A stretch of 64,000 bases of DNA from Macrosoma leucophasiata (GCA_036365455.1 JAWQUS010000017.1:5642001-5706000), one strand, 5' to 3'; counted from the stretch's first letter, positions 34,276-45,359 are shown. The notes: generated from the sequence alone by a model not told the origin. Translations and numbers: made by a program.

Positions 34276-34528
34276 TGTTGACAGAGTTCTAATGATAAAA
34301 CTGGAAGACAAAGGTACTACAGTATTGCTTAATCTACTTTCCGATAAATAATTATGCTTAGTGACAATGTACGGCCTTGTAATTTCGAGCACGTAGTCAA
34401 CCTCAGGAGTGGCGCCGCATTTACAATGAAATCTCTGGATTTTATGTAGAAATGTATAGTTTATAGTACTTATTTCTTACCATGAATGTAAGCTGTGTGA
34501 GTAAATTTATTATGATTTTTTTCCAACA
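34276..34528 (+). mobile_element. Family A, degenerate copy
   Basis: Landmarks in order: GACAATGTACGGCCTTGTAA, CTCAGGAGTGGC, TTTATGTAGAAATGTATAG, CATGAATGTAAGCTGTG. Strongly diverged, therefore old. Confidence 0.6.
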
Positions 34529-34879
34529 TAAGCTTATATTTAGTCTCATACGGACTCCAAATAATAATGTCTGTTTCCGGTGGGCTCCATACCAGTACAT
34601 TATACCTATACTAACTTAACTCTAAATACAAAATTAAAAATTCAAATCATTTATTTCAAATTGGTCTACAAGGACACTTTTGCATTGTCGGGTTATAAGC
34701 TACCCTAGAGAGAATGACTTATAATAATAATCCAATAGGTATTAATAAATACCAATTTAATAATTCTAATATTTAACCGATACTTGAATCATCAAATTTT
34801 TCAATTCCTTCATAGAAGAAAATGAAAAATCTGTTCGTCATAATCATAGTCATTCACTTAGCAGTGTTCCAACTGCAGG

Positions 34880-34932
34880 CACGCTGAGTTTGTTGAGAAG
34901 CGGAGTTCCCGCTTCTCAACAAACTCAGCGTG
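34880..34932. repeat. Perfect 24-bp stem-loop
   Basis: Arms 34880-34903 (CACGCTGAGTTTGTTGAGAA then GCGG) and 34909-34932 are perfect inverse copies around the 5-nt loop AGTTC. It sits ~60 bp beyond the 3' side of the degraded LINE reverse transcriptase fragment. Confidence 0.9.
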
Positions 34933-35199
34933 TTGCTCTTTTGTCAAAACCTTTGATTTAATACAAATATTATTAAATAAAACTGTCCTGATACCTATAA
35001 TCAAAATCTTGACACTGTCTTATTATAAAACCTAGCTTATGAAATGCTTTGGAACATATATCCTCACTCGGAAATACAAATCGGGGACCATTTCTATCTA
35101 CTCCTAAATTGCGAACTTGCATAACCCAATGGACCACCGAACATCATCCAGTTTTAAGCATGATGCAGCGGATTCGGACTGTAACTAATTGTACAGCAT

Positions 35200-35470
35200 T
35201 TGCTAGATTAAACAACAAGTTGTTATCTTTACTTCATTGTGCTATTCGATCAATATCATGTTGGAGTTTAATTGCATCCGAAGAGGTTCTTGCTTCAAGA
35301 AATAACTTTAAATCATCTGCAAACAACAGGCACTTAGCATTTTTGAGCTCCTTCAGGAGATCGTTATACATTATCACAAATTTCAATGGGGCGAGATAAC
35401 TTCCTTGACTTACCCCGGAATATGTTAGGTCTATATTTGTAGCATATTCACATATTATCTGCGTTCACCC
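35200..35470 (-). pseudogene. Jockey-like LINE reverse transcriptase fragment
   Basis: Minus-strand reading gives YSGVSQGSYLAPLKF, then KNAKCLLFADDLKLFLEA: the GVPQGS and FADD boxes of a non-LTR retrotransposon polymerase. Downstream (34990-35200) the frame is broken by stops and shifts, though FNLAN and NLGVDRNGPRF are still visible. Clade assignment from so short a piece is tentative. Confidence 0.85.
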
Positions 35471-35651
35471 AGATAGCATGAAAAAAATATTCATGTTCTC
35501 ACTTCTGCCGCCACTTCCGGACTGCACCCGTTTTTTTAAACTTATAAATTTGTTATTATAAAATATTGAATACCATAATATTTGTATTAAATAAAGTCAC
35601 AACCTAATATCACACAAAGTCACATGTCCTAAGTATTATTAGCTAAGTAAT

Positions 35652-35783
35652 AAACCTTCACCAATCCGCATTAGAGCAGCGTGGTGGAGTAAGCTCCAGC
35701 TCCCCCCCCCCCCCCCAAAGAAAAGGGGGAGAGACTCGTGCCCAGCAGTGGGACGGATTATGGGTTGCCATTATTATTATTAT
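35652..35783 (+). mobile_element. Same SINE-like repeat, 3' part, with a poly-C tract
   Basis: GAGCAGCGTGGTGGAGTAAG, a run of 15 C at 35702-35716, GACTCGTGCCCAGCAGTGGG, GGGTTGCCATTATTATT. Confidence 0.75.
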
Positions 35784-35837
35784 ATATATATATAATTTGT
35801 ATTATTCCGAAACATGTTTCATGAGTGTTTATTATAT

Positions 35838-36130
35838 TATTTCGCATTAACACATGCTTGTGAAATATATTTTTTAAAGAAAAATGGAAAGAAAAATTTG
35901 ACTTCAGGCGAGACTCGAACTCGCGGCCACTGGGAATCTAGTCCAGCCGCTCTTCCAACTGAGCTACCGAAGTCCTGCCCGAATAATGCAATAAATGTGA
36001 AAAAAATTGACAAATCGGGCAGGACTTCGGTGGCTCAGTTGGAAGAGCGGCTGGACTAGATTCCCAGTGGCTGCGAGTTCAGGTCTCGCCTGAAGTCAAA
36101 TTTTTCTTTCCATTTTTCTTTAAAAAATAT
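35838..36130. mobile_element. Family E tRNA-derived SINE pair, head to head
   Basis: Two copies facing each other: a minus copy (GACTTCAGGCGAGACTCG... to ...CGAAGTCCTGCCCG) and a plus copy (CGGGCAGGACTTCGGTGGCT ... GCCTGAAGTC) with only ~30 bp between heads. A-box GGCTCAGTTGGAAGAGCGG, B-box GAGTTC(G)AGTCTCGCC. The result is a ~130-bp-arm palindrome ending in TTTCTTTCCATTTTTC. Confidence 0.87.
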
Positions 36131-36334
36131 GTTTCATGGTATTTATTAAAAAGTTTCACTGGACGGCAACGTCTAGTTAACTACATTATGTATCATTAAG
36201 TAGTGTATAACAACATTGTTATTGCAACGAAAGTAAAATACAATAAATACGATTGTGGGCCCCCAACTTAGTGCGGTTATGGCGAAGGGGACAGAGTTGG
36301 GTATTGAAGAAATTAAGTTAATAATCAACATGGA

Positions 36335-36574
36335 TATAGGTCGCGCCAGGTAAAAAGAACGCTGGCGGTCAAGCTGCGCAGTAGACGATTTATCGATCTA
36401 TTTGGTGGTATGAGGTGCGGCGTTTCAATCTGCCTACCAATACACGAAACCGCAAGCGAAAGCTAGATCAAAAATAAACCAATAGGGCTAGTACTTTCGT
36501 GCGCGAGTGTACCGATGCGCGAACACATCCCTTCTACTTTTTACCAGCGTTCTTTTTACGTGGCGCGACCTATA
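36335..36574. mobile_element. MITE with TATAGGTCGCGCCA termini
   Basis: TATAGGTCGCGCCA then GTAAAAAGAACGCTGG at the left, with the inverse CCAGCGTTCTTTTTAC and TGGCGCGACCTATA at the right: ~30-bp inverted repeats with one mismatch, 240 bp. Only one copy seen here. Confidence 0.83.
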
Positions 36575-37369
36575 ACGATCTGATAATTATTAAAGCAAAT
36601 TATTATCTTCATAATTTCGAACCCCAGTTTAGATAGCCCAAAATGAGTTTCCCATAAGTACAGGATGATATAATTCTCCCTTTACCAATCACTAAGGAAG
36701 CGGATCATTGGATTCTGTTTACGATATTTCAAACTGAGAACAAGTCCCCCCTTTTAATTACAATAACCTCGTTACACCACTTTGAAATTAATTTAAGTTC
36801 TATAAATATTCATGCATCTTTGACGGTTCTTAAATTTGTTTGAGGTCAGAGTAAACAAATTCATTTATGGGAATTGAAGAAAAATGGAAAGAAATGTTTG
36901 ACTTATTAGGATGGATGTGCATGCAATAACACAGAATAGGCAGCGGAATTCTACAATAAATACTACCACCACTGTGATCACCAACCCTCATGCCAAGCGT
37001 GGTGATTATGGCCTATTCTCCCCTAATGACACACAGTAGGGTACTGTTGCAGGGTTCCTTCTTAGGAAGGCTTTTCTCCAACAGTGAACGTCTTCTGGCT
37101 GAAGTGAAGTGGTGCTAATTACAGGAGAATTAAAGATATAGGTCATTATAGGAACATCAATTATTAATCCCAAGATGGAATTCAAATTCAAATGTTTATT
37201 GCAAGTCACATAAAATAATTACGAATTGACGGTTCAATATCTTGAACTTACGAGTATCAAGGTTTTATGCCCTTCGATATCGTAGAAATTACTTCGGTTA
37301 AATATTCCCTTTCATTATGGTATGATGACACTTCAATAATTATATCGTTGGCAAACTAAATACATATTT

Positions 37370-37482
37370 GTTCTGTGATAATTATTACGGGACTATACAT
37401 TTCCATATCTGACCGGAACACGATAGTGCTGAACACTACTGGTGGTGCCTGTGCCCTGCTCCACAGGAACTCTACTACCAGT
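37370..37482 (-). mobile_element. Family A fragment, inverted
   Basis: 5' half only: minus-strand head TACTGGTAGTAGAGTTCC to the CCGTAATAATTATCACAG variant middle; internal part deleted. Confidence 0.7.
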
Positions 37483-37497
37483 AAAATGTATGTGAAA

Positions 37498-37789
37498 GGA
37501 CCTTTTTATTTTTTATTTTATGGAAGTGACAAACAAGCATGCAGTTCACATTGATGTTAAGTGATGACTGCAGCCTATAGACACACACAAAAAGACCAAG
37601 GTCAAAATGCAGATGCGTTACCACTCCTGATGCCTAAGGTGTTATGCCTCTGTGCCGGAAATTACAGGGCCGTACATCACCACCTGACCGGAACACGGTA
37701 GTGCTGAACACTACCATTTAGCGGCAAGTATATTAGGTAATGCGGTGCCTACGCCCGCGAGCTCCGTCACTGGAGCTCTACCACCAGTA
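37498..37789 (-). mobile_element. Family A LINE 3' end, inverted
   Basis: Full-length copy in the opposite direction, starting at CTGGTGGTAGAGCTCC (read on the minus strand) at 37789. It lies 183 bp from a plus-strand copy, so the pair can form a long hairpin. Confidence 0.85.
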
Positions 37790-37971
37790 GAAACTTGGCC
37801 TAGCAATAATAACCGAAACAATACGTGACCACCAATTGAAATCACATAAAGACATTTTGTTCACTACACTAAACTGTTCCATACATTTCAGGGGGCCGAC
37901 CGCCTAACTCAAATGCTTTCGGTTTAGCTTTAGATTATGACAACATCATATCAGTTTCGTACCACCTATTT

Positions 37972-38264
37972 ACTGGTGGTAGAGCTCCAGTGACGGAGCT
38001 CGCGGGCTTAGGCACCACCGCATTACCTAATATACTTGCCGCTAAATGGTAGAGTTCAGCACTATCGTGTTCCGGTCAGGTGGTAATGTACGGCCCTGTA
38101 ATTTCCGGCACAGAGGCATAACATCTTAGGCCTCAGGAGTGGCAACGCATCTGCATTTTGACTTTGGTCTTTGTGTGGGTGTCTATAGGCTACAGTCATC
38201 ACTTAACATCAATGTGAACTGCATGCTTGTTTGCCACTTCCATAACATAAAAAAAAAAAAAAAA
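37972..38264 (+). mobile_element. Family A LINE 3' end
   Basis: Full-length copy with GGTGGTAGAGCTCCAGTGAC head and a long A tail at 38249-38266. It is immediately followed by the duplicated mariner end. Confidence 0.85.
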
Positions 38265-38266
38265 AA

Positions 38267-38474
38267 CCTAACTTTTTCCTAAAAGTGTTTTCCCAGGTAT
38301 ATACCTACTAGAGTAGCCTGAAAAGTTTCCGACCTGAACAGGAAAACGGCAGCACTCGTAAATAAAAAAACCTAACTTTTTCCTAAAAGTGTTTTCCCAG
38401 GTGTATACCTACTAGAGTAGCCTGAAAAGTTTCCGACCTGAACAGGAAAACGGCAGCACTCGTAAATAAAAATT
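38267..38474 (+). repeat. 104-bp tandem duplication spanning a mariner end
   Basis: Two nearly identical units starting CCTAACTTTTTCC..., separated by exactly 104 bp; they differ at a single base in the ...CCCAGGTATATACC/GTGTATACC stretch. Each unit contains host flank plus the mariner left terminus and AAAACGGCAGCACTCG. Confidence 0.9.
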
Positions 38475-38949
38475 AGTGAATTTCTTTGTTCATCTATCGA
38501 CAGTTACTCACCACAGTTTCAGCAATTTTGGACGCGCAATAGTTATATTACAGTTATTTGAGTCAATTGATGCAACTTGCAGAAAAAGAAAATCCTGTTT
38601 TACCAAGACAACGCACCTTCTCACACCTCCGCGGTTGTAATGGCCGAAATCCACGAATTACAGTTTGAACTCCTTGATTATTCGCCATACTCTCCAGATG
38701 TAGCCCCAAGCGACTTCTTTTGGTTCCCTCATCTAAAAGTTGGGTTCGGAAGACGAACCAATTAACTTCAAAAAACTTAATGAAGAACCAATCACCATCG
38801 TAAACAATTATTTGGGCGGGTTACAAAAGTGGGAGCATCGCCGAGAGAAGTGTGTAGAGTTACAAGGAGATTATGTTGAAAAATAAAAAATAATTTTTAG
38901 AAAAATACCTTATAACTTTGTTAGGTCGGAAACTTTTCAGACCACCCTA
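38413..38949 (+). mobile_element. Internally deleted mariner of a second type
   Basis: Left end GTAGCCTGAAAAGTTTCCG, right end with CGGAAACTTTTCAGACCACC, forming inverted repeats that begin and end in TA. Only the C-terminal part of the transposase remains (38574-38880). The left terminus occurs twice because of a 104-bp tandem duplication (38267-38370 and 38371-38474). Confidence 0.88.
38574..38880 (+). pseudogene. Mariner transposase C-terminal remnant
   Basis: Shows FYQDNAPSHTS (second catalytic Asp) and DYSPYSPDVAPSDFFWFPHL (third Asp), then a frameshift after GRRTN and a degraded tail. It differs clearly from the mariner at 5.6 kb, so it is a separate lineage. Confidence 0.88.
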
Positions 38950-39299
38950 CTTAAGAACAAAATGTTTAGGCGGTACGAAACGGACAATACAACGTCCTAA
39001 ACGAAAGCATTTCAGTTAAGCGGTCAGCCTCCTGGGCCTAGGTGTTAACACTGTACAAATTATGTCACTTTCAAATGACTATAAAATACATAATTTGAAA
39101 TTTGAGCATTTTTTGAATTGCCAGTAATTGAAGTAGGTTTATATGATCAAGTAAAAGTTGAGTTAGATTGCTAATTGTTAACTATATTACAAAATGTACT
39201 GTGTAATGGGTTAACCAGTAACGATTTTCCAGACCCAAAATTACCCGTCTCCATTCAATTCCCTGAATGTTTCTTAAATCAAACAAATAATTACTTTGT

Positions 39300-39560
39300 T
39301 TTCATCCGAAAGACGTCCGCGGCTGGACCTATGCTTACCCCCAAGATTCTTAAGAAGAGGGTTGTCCGTCACTAAGGGAGAATATGCCACAATTGTCAAG
39401 CTTGGCATGCGGATTGGCGAACGCAGCAGCGGTAATTTCATCGGATTTCGGATTGGATTCGGGACGCTGGTGACCATCCCCCGTTATTGCATTTAATACG
39501 AGCTGTATTAACTGTATTATTGTTGCAATGATTTGATTGCCATTGTTCGATTGACGGACT
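39300..39560 (+). repeat. GACGTCCACTGCTGG-type repeat, long form
   Basis: GAAAGACGTCCGCGGCTGGA, AGGGAGAATATGCCACAATT, AGCTTGGCATGCGGATTGGC, ATTTGATTGCCATTGTTCGA. Open frames on both strands are shadows of this repeat. A similar long form is at 40703-40925. Confidence 0.65.
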
Positions 39561-39889
39561 GCACAAGCGGAATAATACTCCTCTGGCAGTGAGCGGTGGG
39601 GTCATCACAACCCTACGCCATCATTTCATCAAACACATTTAATTAATTCTAAAAATAACTAACTGAAGTACAAATATTTTCTGTGTAAGGATAATACACA
39701 ATTAATTAACTACAGAGTGGGATGAAAGGGTGGGTCCTCCCTTTCATTCTCAATTGAAACAATTTGTTACTAAATTAAAGAGTCCCTTCATACTAGCGTT
39801 TATCCAGCGTTCGATGAACGTAATCGCAGCGCATATGCCGCGACAACGTGACGTGTGCGTAAAATCTCTGGTTTATATGTAGATTTTTA

Positions 39890-40025
39890 CATGGTGGTAG
39901 AGCTCGACGGCATAGGGACCACCTTATCTCTCTTATTTTATGAGGGCATTATCTAATCTCTTGTCGCCAATGTCGTAGTGTTCAGCATTATCGTGCTCTG
40001 TTTAGATGATAATGTGAACATTTTA
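39890..40025 (+). mobile_element. Family A, degenerate 5' part
   Basis: TGGTGGTAGAGCTCGACGGC head and GTAGTGTTCAGCATTATCGT; 3' half lost. Followed by a palindromic MITE fragment (40028-40090). Confidence 0.6.
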
Positions 40026-40027
40026 AC

Positions 40028-40089
40028 ATAAAGAAATCTTTTAAAGTTAGAGAAGGATGTAAAATGTTACAATAACTAACTTTAACTAA

Positions 40090-40092
<3 letters not shown>
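40028..40092 (+). mobile_element. Palindromic MITE fragment
   Basis: AAAGTTAGAGAAGGATG..AAATGTTACAATAAC: inner part of the MITE seen at 11716-11911, ending at the (TA)n tract. Confidence 0.6.

Positions 40093-40128
<36 letters not shown>
40092..40128. repeat. (TA)n microsatellite
   Basis: About 18 TA units without interruption. Confidence 0.95.
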
Positions 40129-40131
<3 letters not shown>

Positions 40132-40330
40132 CTCCAATACCCACCCCTATATCATATCATTGTACCCAGGTGCATGGCCATCTTCGTAGGCTTCGTAGCA
40201 CTTAGCTACGTAACGCAGTAATTCGTTCTACGCAGACATTTCAAAAGAATTTAGTAGTAATTGGACGTATTAGTTTTTAATTTGTTTTATTTTATTATTT
40301 ATGCAATAAAATATAAATATTATTATATAC

Positions 40331-40700
40331 TAGCTGACCCGGCAAACTTCGTATTGACTCACAATGAAATAATGTGTCAAAGGTTTGATTGATATGGACT
40401 ATTTGTATAGGAAAATGAAATTAAATGTAGAGATTCCCGTGGGAATGAGTGATTTTCCCGCAGTAAAAAGTAGCCTAAGTGTTGGCCAGGCTAAGTATCT
40501 ATACACCACAAAAAGTTTCATTCGAATCCGTCCAGTATCTTCAAAGATTAGCCTGGACAAAGGGACAAACAGATAGACAAAAAATTTAAAAATCATTGAA
40601 AAGTGTTCTAATACTATTTTAACATCGCCCCCAATTGGTTTTTCGTAAATATATACAATGTACAGACACGCGGATTTTACTGTTTTATTATATGTATAGA
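40331..40700 (-). mobile_element. Helitron-like element, type 2, long copy
   Basis: ACTAGCTGACCCGGCAAACT at the 3' end; interior with GTGGGAATGAGTGATTTTCC and CAAAGATTAGCCTGGACAAA; 5' end TCTATACATATAATAAAAC (minus reading). Confidence 0.72.
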
Positions 40701-40702
40701 TC

Positions 40703-40925
40703 ATCATAATCAGCCGCAAGACGTCCACCACTGGACCAAAGCCTCATAAGGGGGATATGCCATAATCGCCACGCTTGGCATGCGGATTAGCGATTGCAGT
40801 GGCGGTAGTTTTATCGCCGGACGCTGTTGTCTGTCCTGCGTCATTGGACTTACTATCGTTCGGTTGACTTCTGTACTAATCGAAGAATTCGCCTCCATTA
40901 GTGGGCGATGGGGTCGTCATGTTCC
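40703..40925 (+). repeat. GACGTCCACTGCTGG-type repeat, long form
   Basis: ATCAGCCGCAAGACGTCCAC, AAGGGGGATATGCCATAATC, GCCACGCTTGGCATGCGGAT, GTGGGCGATGGGGTCGTCAT. Confidence 0.65.
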
Positions 40926-41076
40926 GTCGCCTTCCAAAATAGTCAACGAAGAAACACAAACAATAAATAATAATTTATTAAAAATAAAAAAACCTACTTT
41001 GAAACGTGTAGAGTGTAGAGTGATATATTTATGGTAGACTCTGAATAAAATGGAATATTAGTAAAACATACTTTCA

Positions 41077-41755
41077 CGGGTGGTGGAGTTCCAGTGGAAG
41101 AGCTCGAGGGCGTAGGCACCACCGCATTACCTTATCTACGATTTGTTCAGCACTATCGTGTTCCTGTTAGGTGGTACCTAATGTATGGCCCCGTAATAAC
41201 TATCAGGAGCGGCAACGCATCTGCATTTTGATCTCTGGACTTTGTTTAGATGTCTGTAGGCCGCAGTCATCACTTAACATCAATGTAAACTGTATGCTGG
41301 GATGTTTGGCGGGATTCTTGAAAGAGGCGTATGGTGCTCTTATTATATTTCATTTTCTTGGTGTTTTTTTAAGTTATATTGAATAAAGTTGGTGGCATTT
41401 TGTTTGATATAGGTTTATTACAGTGCCCGTGTATAGTGAAATCGAATAACAGTGAGAAAACACGACGTTTCAGTATGCCTCCAAAACTTCATTGTAAATG
41501 TTCTGGTAAAGTAGCCATCGCTTTACTCGAATAACTTGATTGTAACTCACTTGACTGACATATTTTACTTGATAACTTATATACTTGATACTTACTTATT
41601 ATACTTGATGACTATATTATACTAACTTTTACGCTGCTTAAATAAATACGAAATATCGTTTTACTTGACACTGGCAATATGCGTAATAGCGATGCCATAA
41701 TAAAAAAAAAAAACTGTATGCTGGTTTGTCACCTTCATTACACACAAAAAAATCT
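41077..41755 (+). mobile_element. Family A copy split by a family B retroposon
   Basis: Head at 41077 (GGTGGTGGAGTTCCAGTG); the copy is interrupted at 41300 and resumes at 41711, ending ACACACAAAAAA. The interrupting element carries the 14-bp target duplication AAACTGTATGCTGG, taken from the family A sequence, which proves that the family A copy is older. Confidence 0.9.
41301..41710 (+). mobile_element. Family B retroposon
   Basis: Starts GATGTTTGGCGGG...TTGAAAGAGGCGTATGG, ends ATGCCATAATAAAAAAAAAA. Target duplication AAACTGTATGCTGG (41287-41300, 41711-41724). The A tail and long duplication mean LINE-type integration; no ORF and no tRNA-like A/B boxes were found, so the class is undetermined. 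Confidence 0.88.
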
Positions 41756-42143
41756 ATACTGTCGTAGCGTCGCCCCTTTTTGTAATATTTTGGTGGACAC
41801 TTTTTCGATACAAAAACAATACTCCGTATGTTTATTTTCTATGCTCCTGAGGTAGTTAGCGAACACAGATTACCTATAATCAACACGTAGATACACCAAA
41901 AGTTTTAATCGCGTAAAAAGCATTAACTGTTTGCACACCGCTTTACAAAACGCGATCATTTCTAACGACCACTTTGCGAAGTTAATGTTAGGAAAATATG
42001 ACACTAAGCAATTTGAAACGTTATGACGCAAATGGTGATAAACGTAAGCTTTCAGTCTAATATTAGATTAAACAATGTTTAGTCTGAATGTTTTTAAAAT
42101 TTCGTGATATTTTAGAACTCGTCACGTGAGTTCTGAACATCTG

Positions 42144-42537
42144 GAAATGTTATGACCTGCTCACACATCTTTGAATTATACTCGAAGTAAGAAAATTACT
42201 TTTTTTTAATATTTTTATTCTCTCTTTAATAAAGTACGAAGACGTTCTTCGTCGTCTAAGCTGATGCTTATGTCAAACCCGTAATCTCACTCCCCAGGGG
42301 GATATGCCACTATCGCCACGATGGTATGCGGATTGACGAGGAAATGTTATGACCTACTCATACTATCTTTAAACTATACTCGAGGTAAGAAAATTACTTT
42401 TTTTAAATATTTTTATTCTCTCTTTAATAAAGTACGAAGACGTTCTTCGTCGTCTAAGCTGATGCTTATGTCATACCCGTATCTCACTCCCCAGGGGGAT
42501 ATGCTACTATCGCCATGATGTTATGCGGATTGGCGAA
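42144..42537 (+). repeat. 197-bp tandem duplication
   Basis: Unit 1 42144-42340 and unit 2 42341-42537 both run GAAATGTTATGACCT ... GTACGAAGACGTTCTTCGTC ... GGGGGATATGC...GCGGATTG. Few substitutions. Contains the GACGTTCTTCGTCGTC palindrome-like core and a piece of the GACGTCC-type repeat. Confidence 0.9.
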
Positions 42538-42576
42538 GTCGCGGTCGCCACCATTCTAATCGGCTGACTGACTAAC

Positions 42577-42780
42577 CATAGAGCAACGCGGGCCACCGGC
42601 CGCGGCGGACCAGTCGCCATATGCATGGCTTTCCCCTCTGTCAAAGTACAAACCCAAGTGGGTCTATGCCTGTCGCCTAGATGTTTAAATGAGTGCGTGA
42701 AATTGTTCATGTATTTTGTTAAAGTCAAAGCGTCCTCCGTCCGGCCCGCCGCGGCGGCCGATGGCCCGTGTTGCTCTATG
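42577..42780. mobile_element. CATAGAGCAAC MITE, short form
   Basis: Ends CATAGAGCAACGCGGGCCAC / GGCCCGTGTTGCTCTATG with ~30 bp of CpG-rich inverted repeat (CCACCGGCCGCGGCGGAC). No convincing 8-bp duplication here. Lies directly after a 197-bp tandem duplication. Confidence 0.82.
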
Positions 42781-43283
42781 GGTCTACAATGCCGCAACGA
42801 TGCAACTGTCATTTTTTGATTTTTCGCAGTAAGACATGCGAGAAAATTAGAGAAAAAATGAAAACTTTAAAGAAAAACTAGGAGTTGTTTTAGAGACTCC
42901 TTGTATACACGGAACTCTAAAAATGAAAAATGCCCGAAGACAAATTTGTCTTACCATTTTTTTTTTTGGTTAATTTGTAGATCAGTAACTCCACGATATT
43001 CATAGTCCCTGTAAATGATGCTTATGAATGTGAAAAAAATAAATCCCGCGATAATATAATTTTATCAATGTGAACTGAGTTTTTTTAGTAAGAGGGCACA
43101 TAGTTCGAATATCTGACGGCAGTTGGGGCAGAACAGTTCTAAAGTGGCGACCGCGTACCGGAAAACGAAGCTTAGGCAGACCTCCCACAAGATGGCCGAC
43201 GACCTGGTGAAGGTCGCGAGCAATCGCTGGATGAGGGCGGCCCAGGACTGTTCGTTGTAACAACCTCTCTTAACTTCTTAATT

Positions 43284-43585
43284 GCCTCGGTAGCCTAGTG
43301 GCAGCAATACTACGTTGAGGTCCTGGGTTCGATTCCCGGGTAGGGGATTTATCACAGATAATGGTGTATCTCTGGTACTATTGGGATTTTTCCATTTTCT
43401 GGAGATTTCCCAGTACCTCGAAGTTTGGTAATGTGCCCGGAGATATCAACAGGCTCGCCACCTGATACATGGGCCAAAACGTAATTGGCAAATCGTATGT
43501 GTTTGCATGTAGGTATGCTTGAATGCATGCATTTACCTCTGCCTACTCCTTCGGGGATTACAAGCGTGAAGTATCGTAAAGTTAC
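43284..43585 (+). mobile_element. Family D tRNA-derived SINE
   Basis: GCCTCGGTAGCCTAGTGGCA head, GGGTTCGATTCCCGGG B-box, same body and CTTCGGGGATTACAAGCGTG end. Confidence 0.88.
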
Positions 43586-44704
43586 CTATCCGGTATAATG
43601 AAACAACAAAATAATACTTATTTTCTTTATTTCGTCACAGAAAAATATGCACAGCACTTTATAAAGACATCACAAGATAACACACAGTTCACGCGAGAGT
43701 TGCGCTAGATGATTCCGGTTTCAACATATTTGAATACACAAGTTTTACCTACTTTGGAACATTACAACATCGATATAATTCAATAGTTTAAGGCAAGTTT
43801 TTAAAGAGTCATTGAATGAACAACTTTTAATATGCTACTATGGGGCCAACACATGAAATCGCAAATTAAAAAGCTCCACCATACATTTTGCCGCGCGGCA
43901 ATCAACATTTAGTATGTAGCAACTGACTTTTATCGCAATTTTATAGTTGTCCCCATAGTAAGGTTTCAGAGTTGTCCCCATAGCAAAATTTGTGCAAAAT
44001 AGCCCCCATGTTTTAATTGAACGAATTCGTGTCAGTCCCAAAACCGCCTCGTAAGACACCACTACTAAAATCATTCTTCTCTCTTCTTAAATTTGAAAAA
44101 TCTTATTAAAGGAGATGTTTCAATTTGGGATATAGCTTGTGCATGTACCAAAAAAAGGAGAAAAATATCTTGATTTCAGGAAAAATAATAATTTGTAATT
44201 TTTTGTCTAGATCGCTTAGTACGAAAATAAAATAGTTTTGAAATATTGCCATATAATTGATATACTACAACGACATGGCGGCGTCTTGAATGACAATGTA
44301 TACGTTCGTTCAAAAATCGAATCAAACGGCACGGTACTCATGAACATATAAATGGTTAAATAATAAAGGGATACGTTGACGTTTACAGAGCAGAGTACTA
44401 CAGTAAATGTACCTACAGCTTTTAAGTAAAAAATATTTAAACTGAGCTAAATGCTCAACAAAAACAAAAATACTGTAAAATGCGATTATTTCAGAACGAA
44501 AAACGGCATCGATCTTGTCATTAGAGATGTCGCGATGCTTTCTGATCAATTTTTGAATCGATACGAATCGAAGTGTCATAAATCGATCCACGGTCAGATC
44601 AGCGAGGGAAAAATCGATGTCCGATTAATCGATCTGTTTTTATATTTTGACCTCTTGGTATTTTTGTAGATGGGTGTAGGCTGCATTCATCACTTACATT
44701 CATG

Positions 44705-44938
44705 TGAACTGCCAAATGGGCCTATACCTTTCGCCTATATGTTTAAATGTTTGCGTGAAATTGTTTCTGTATATTGTTAAAGTCAAGGTGTGAGTTTCGT
44801 AGTAATAGACGATTTTTGTAGTGTGCGTGTGTGTCGCATGCATTTCTCCCCGCAAAAAATGACAGACTGCATCGGTAATAAACGCTATGGCTACTCCCCT
44901 CCAGTACGCCGCGGCCGGTGGCCCGTGTTGGTCTATGG
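44705..44938. mobile_element. CATAGAGCAAC MITE, left end lost
   Basis: Interior GGGCCTATACCTTTCGCC, ATTTCTCCCCGCAAAAAATG and right end CGGTGGCCCGTGTTGGTCTA match the family; the left terminus is replaced by a family A fragment (TGTAGGCTGCATTCATCACT). Confidence 0.7.
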
Positions 44939-45290
44939 TTTGTATGGTTGTTATTGAAACAAAAAGATCAAACCTCGATTCTCTAGGGTGAATTATCGAT
45001 TTACTGACGTGATCTTGTACTACGGATCGATTAAAATAATCGATTCTTGCCGCGAAAAATCGATATTCCGATGAATAAACCTCAGATTGATATCCCTAAT
45101 TGTCATGTCACCTGACATTGACAATTCAGTGTTTTAGAAACGTCAAGCATTTTTTAAATAAATCTTGTGCAAAAAATATACAAATAATTTTCAAAAAAGA
45201 ATGTTCGTATTAGTTTAATGGGTTCATTTCCCTGTTACCCTTATATGCACAAGTAGTGGCCCAAGTCCCATAGAACTTTGAACCATCTCC

Positions 45291-45359
45291 TTTGGATTGT
45301 ATTACTTGAATGTAGGTTTGTAGCAACGAATAAAAACCTACATTCAAATACAATCCAAA
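45291..45359. repeat. Imperfect palindrome
   Basis: TTTGGATTGTATTACTTGAA then TGTAGGTTT pairs with AAAACCTACATTCAA then ATACAATCCAAA; ~27-bp arms with a 3-nt bulge. Possible MITE or hairpin relic. Confidence 0.75.

Noticed and set aside
35991..36080. Possible tRNA gene (GGCTCAGTTGGAAGAGC ... GTTCAGGTCTC)
   Set aside because: A and B boxes are tRNA-like but the sequence does not close an acceptor stem and recurs as a dispersed family with a common tail: a tRNA-derived SINE.
42507..42819. Open frames of ~100 and ~64 codons on both strands
   Set aside because: They cover a CpG-rich MITE with inverted termini.
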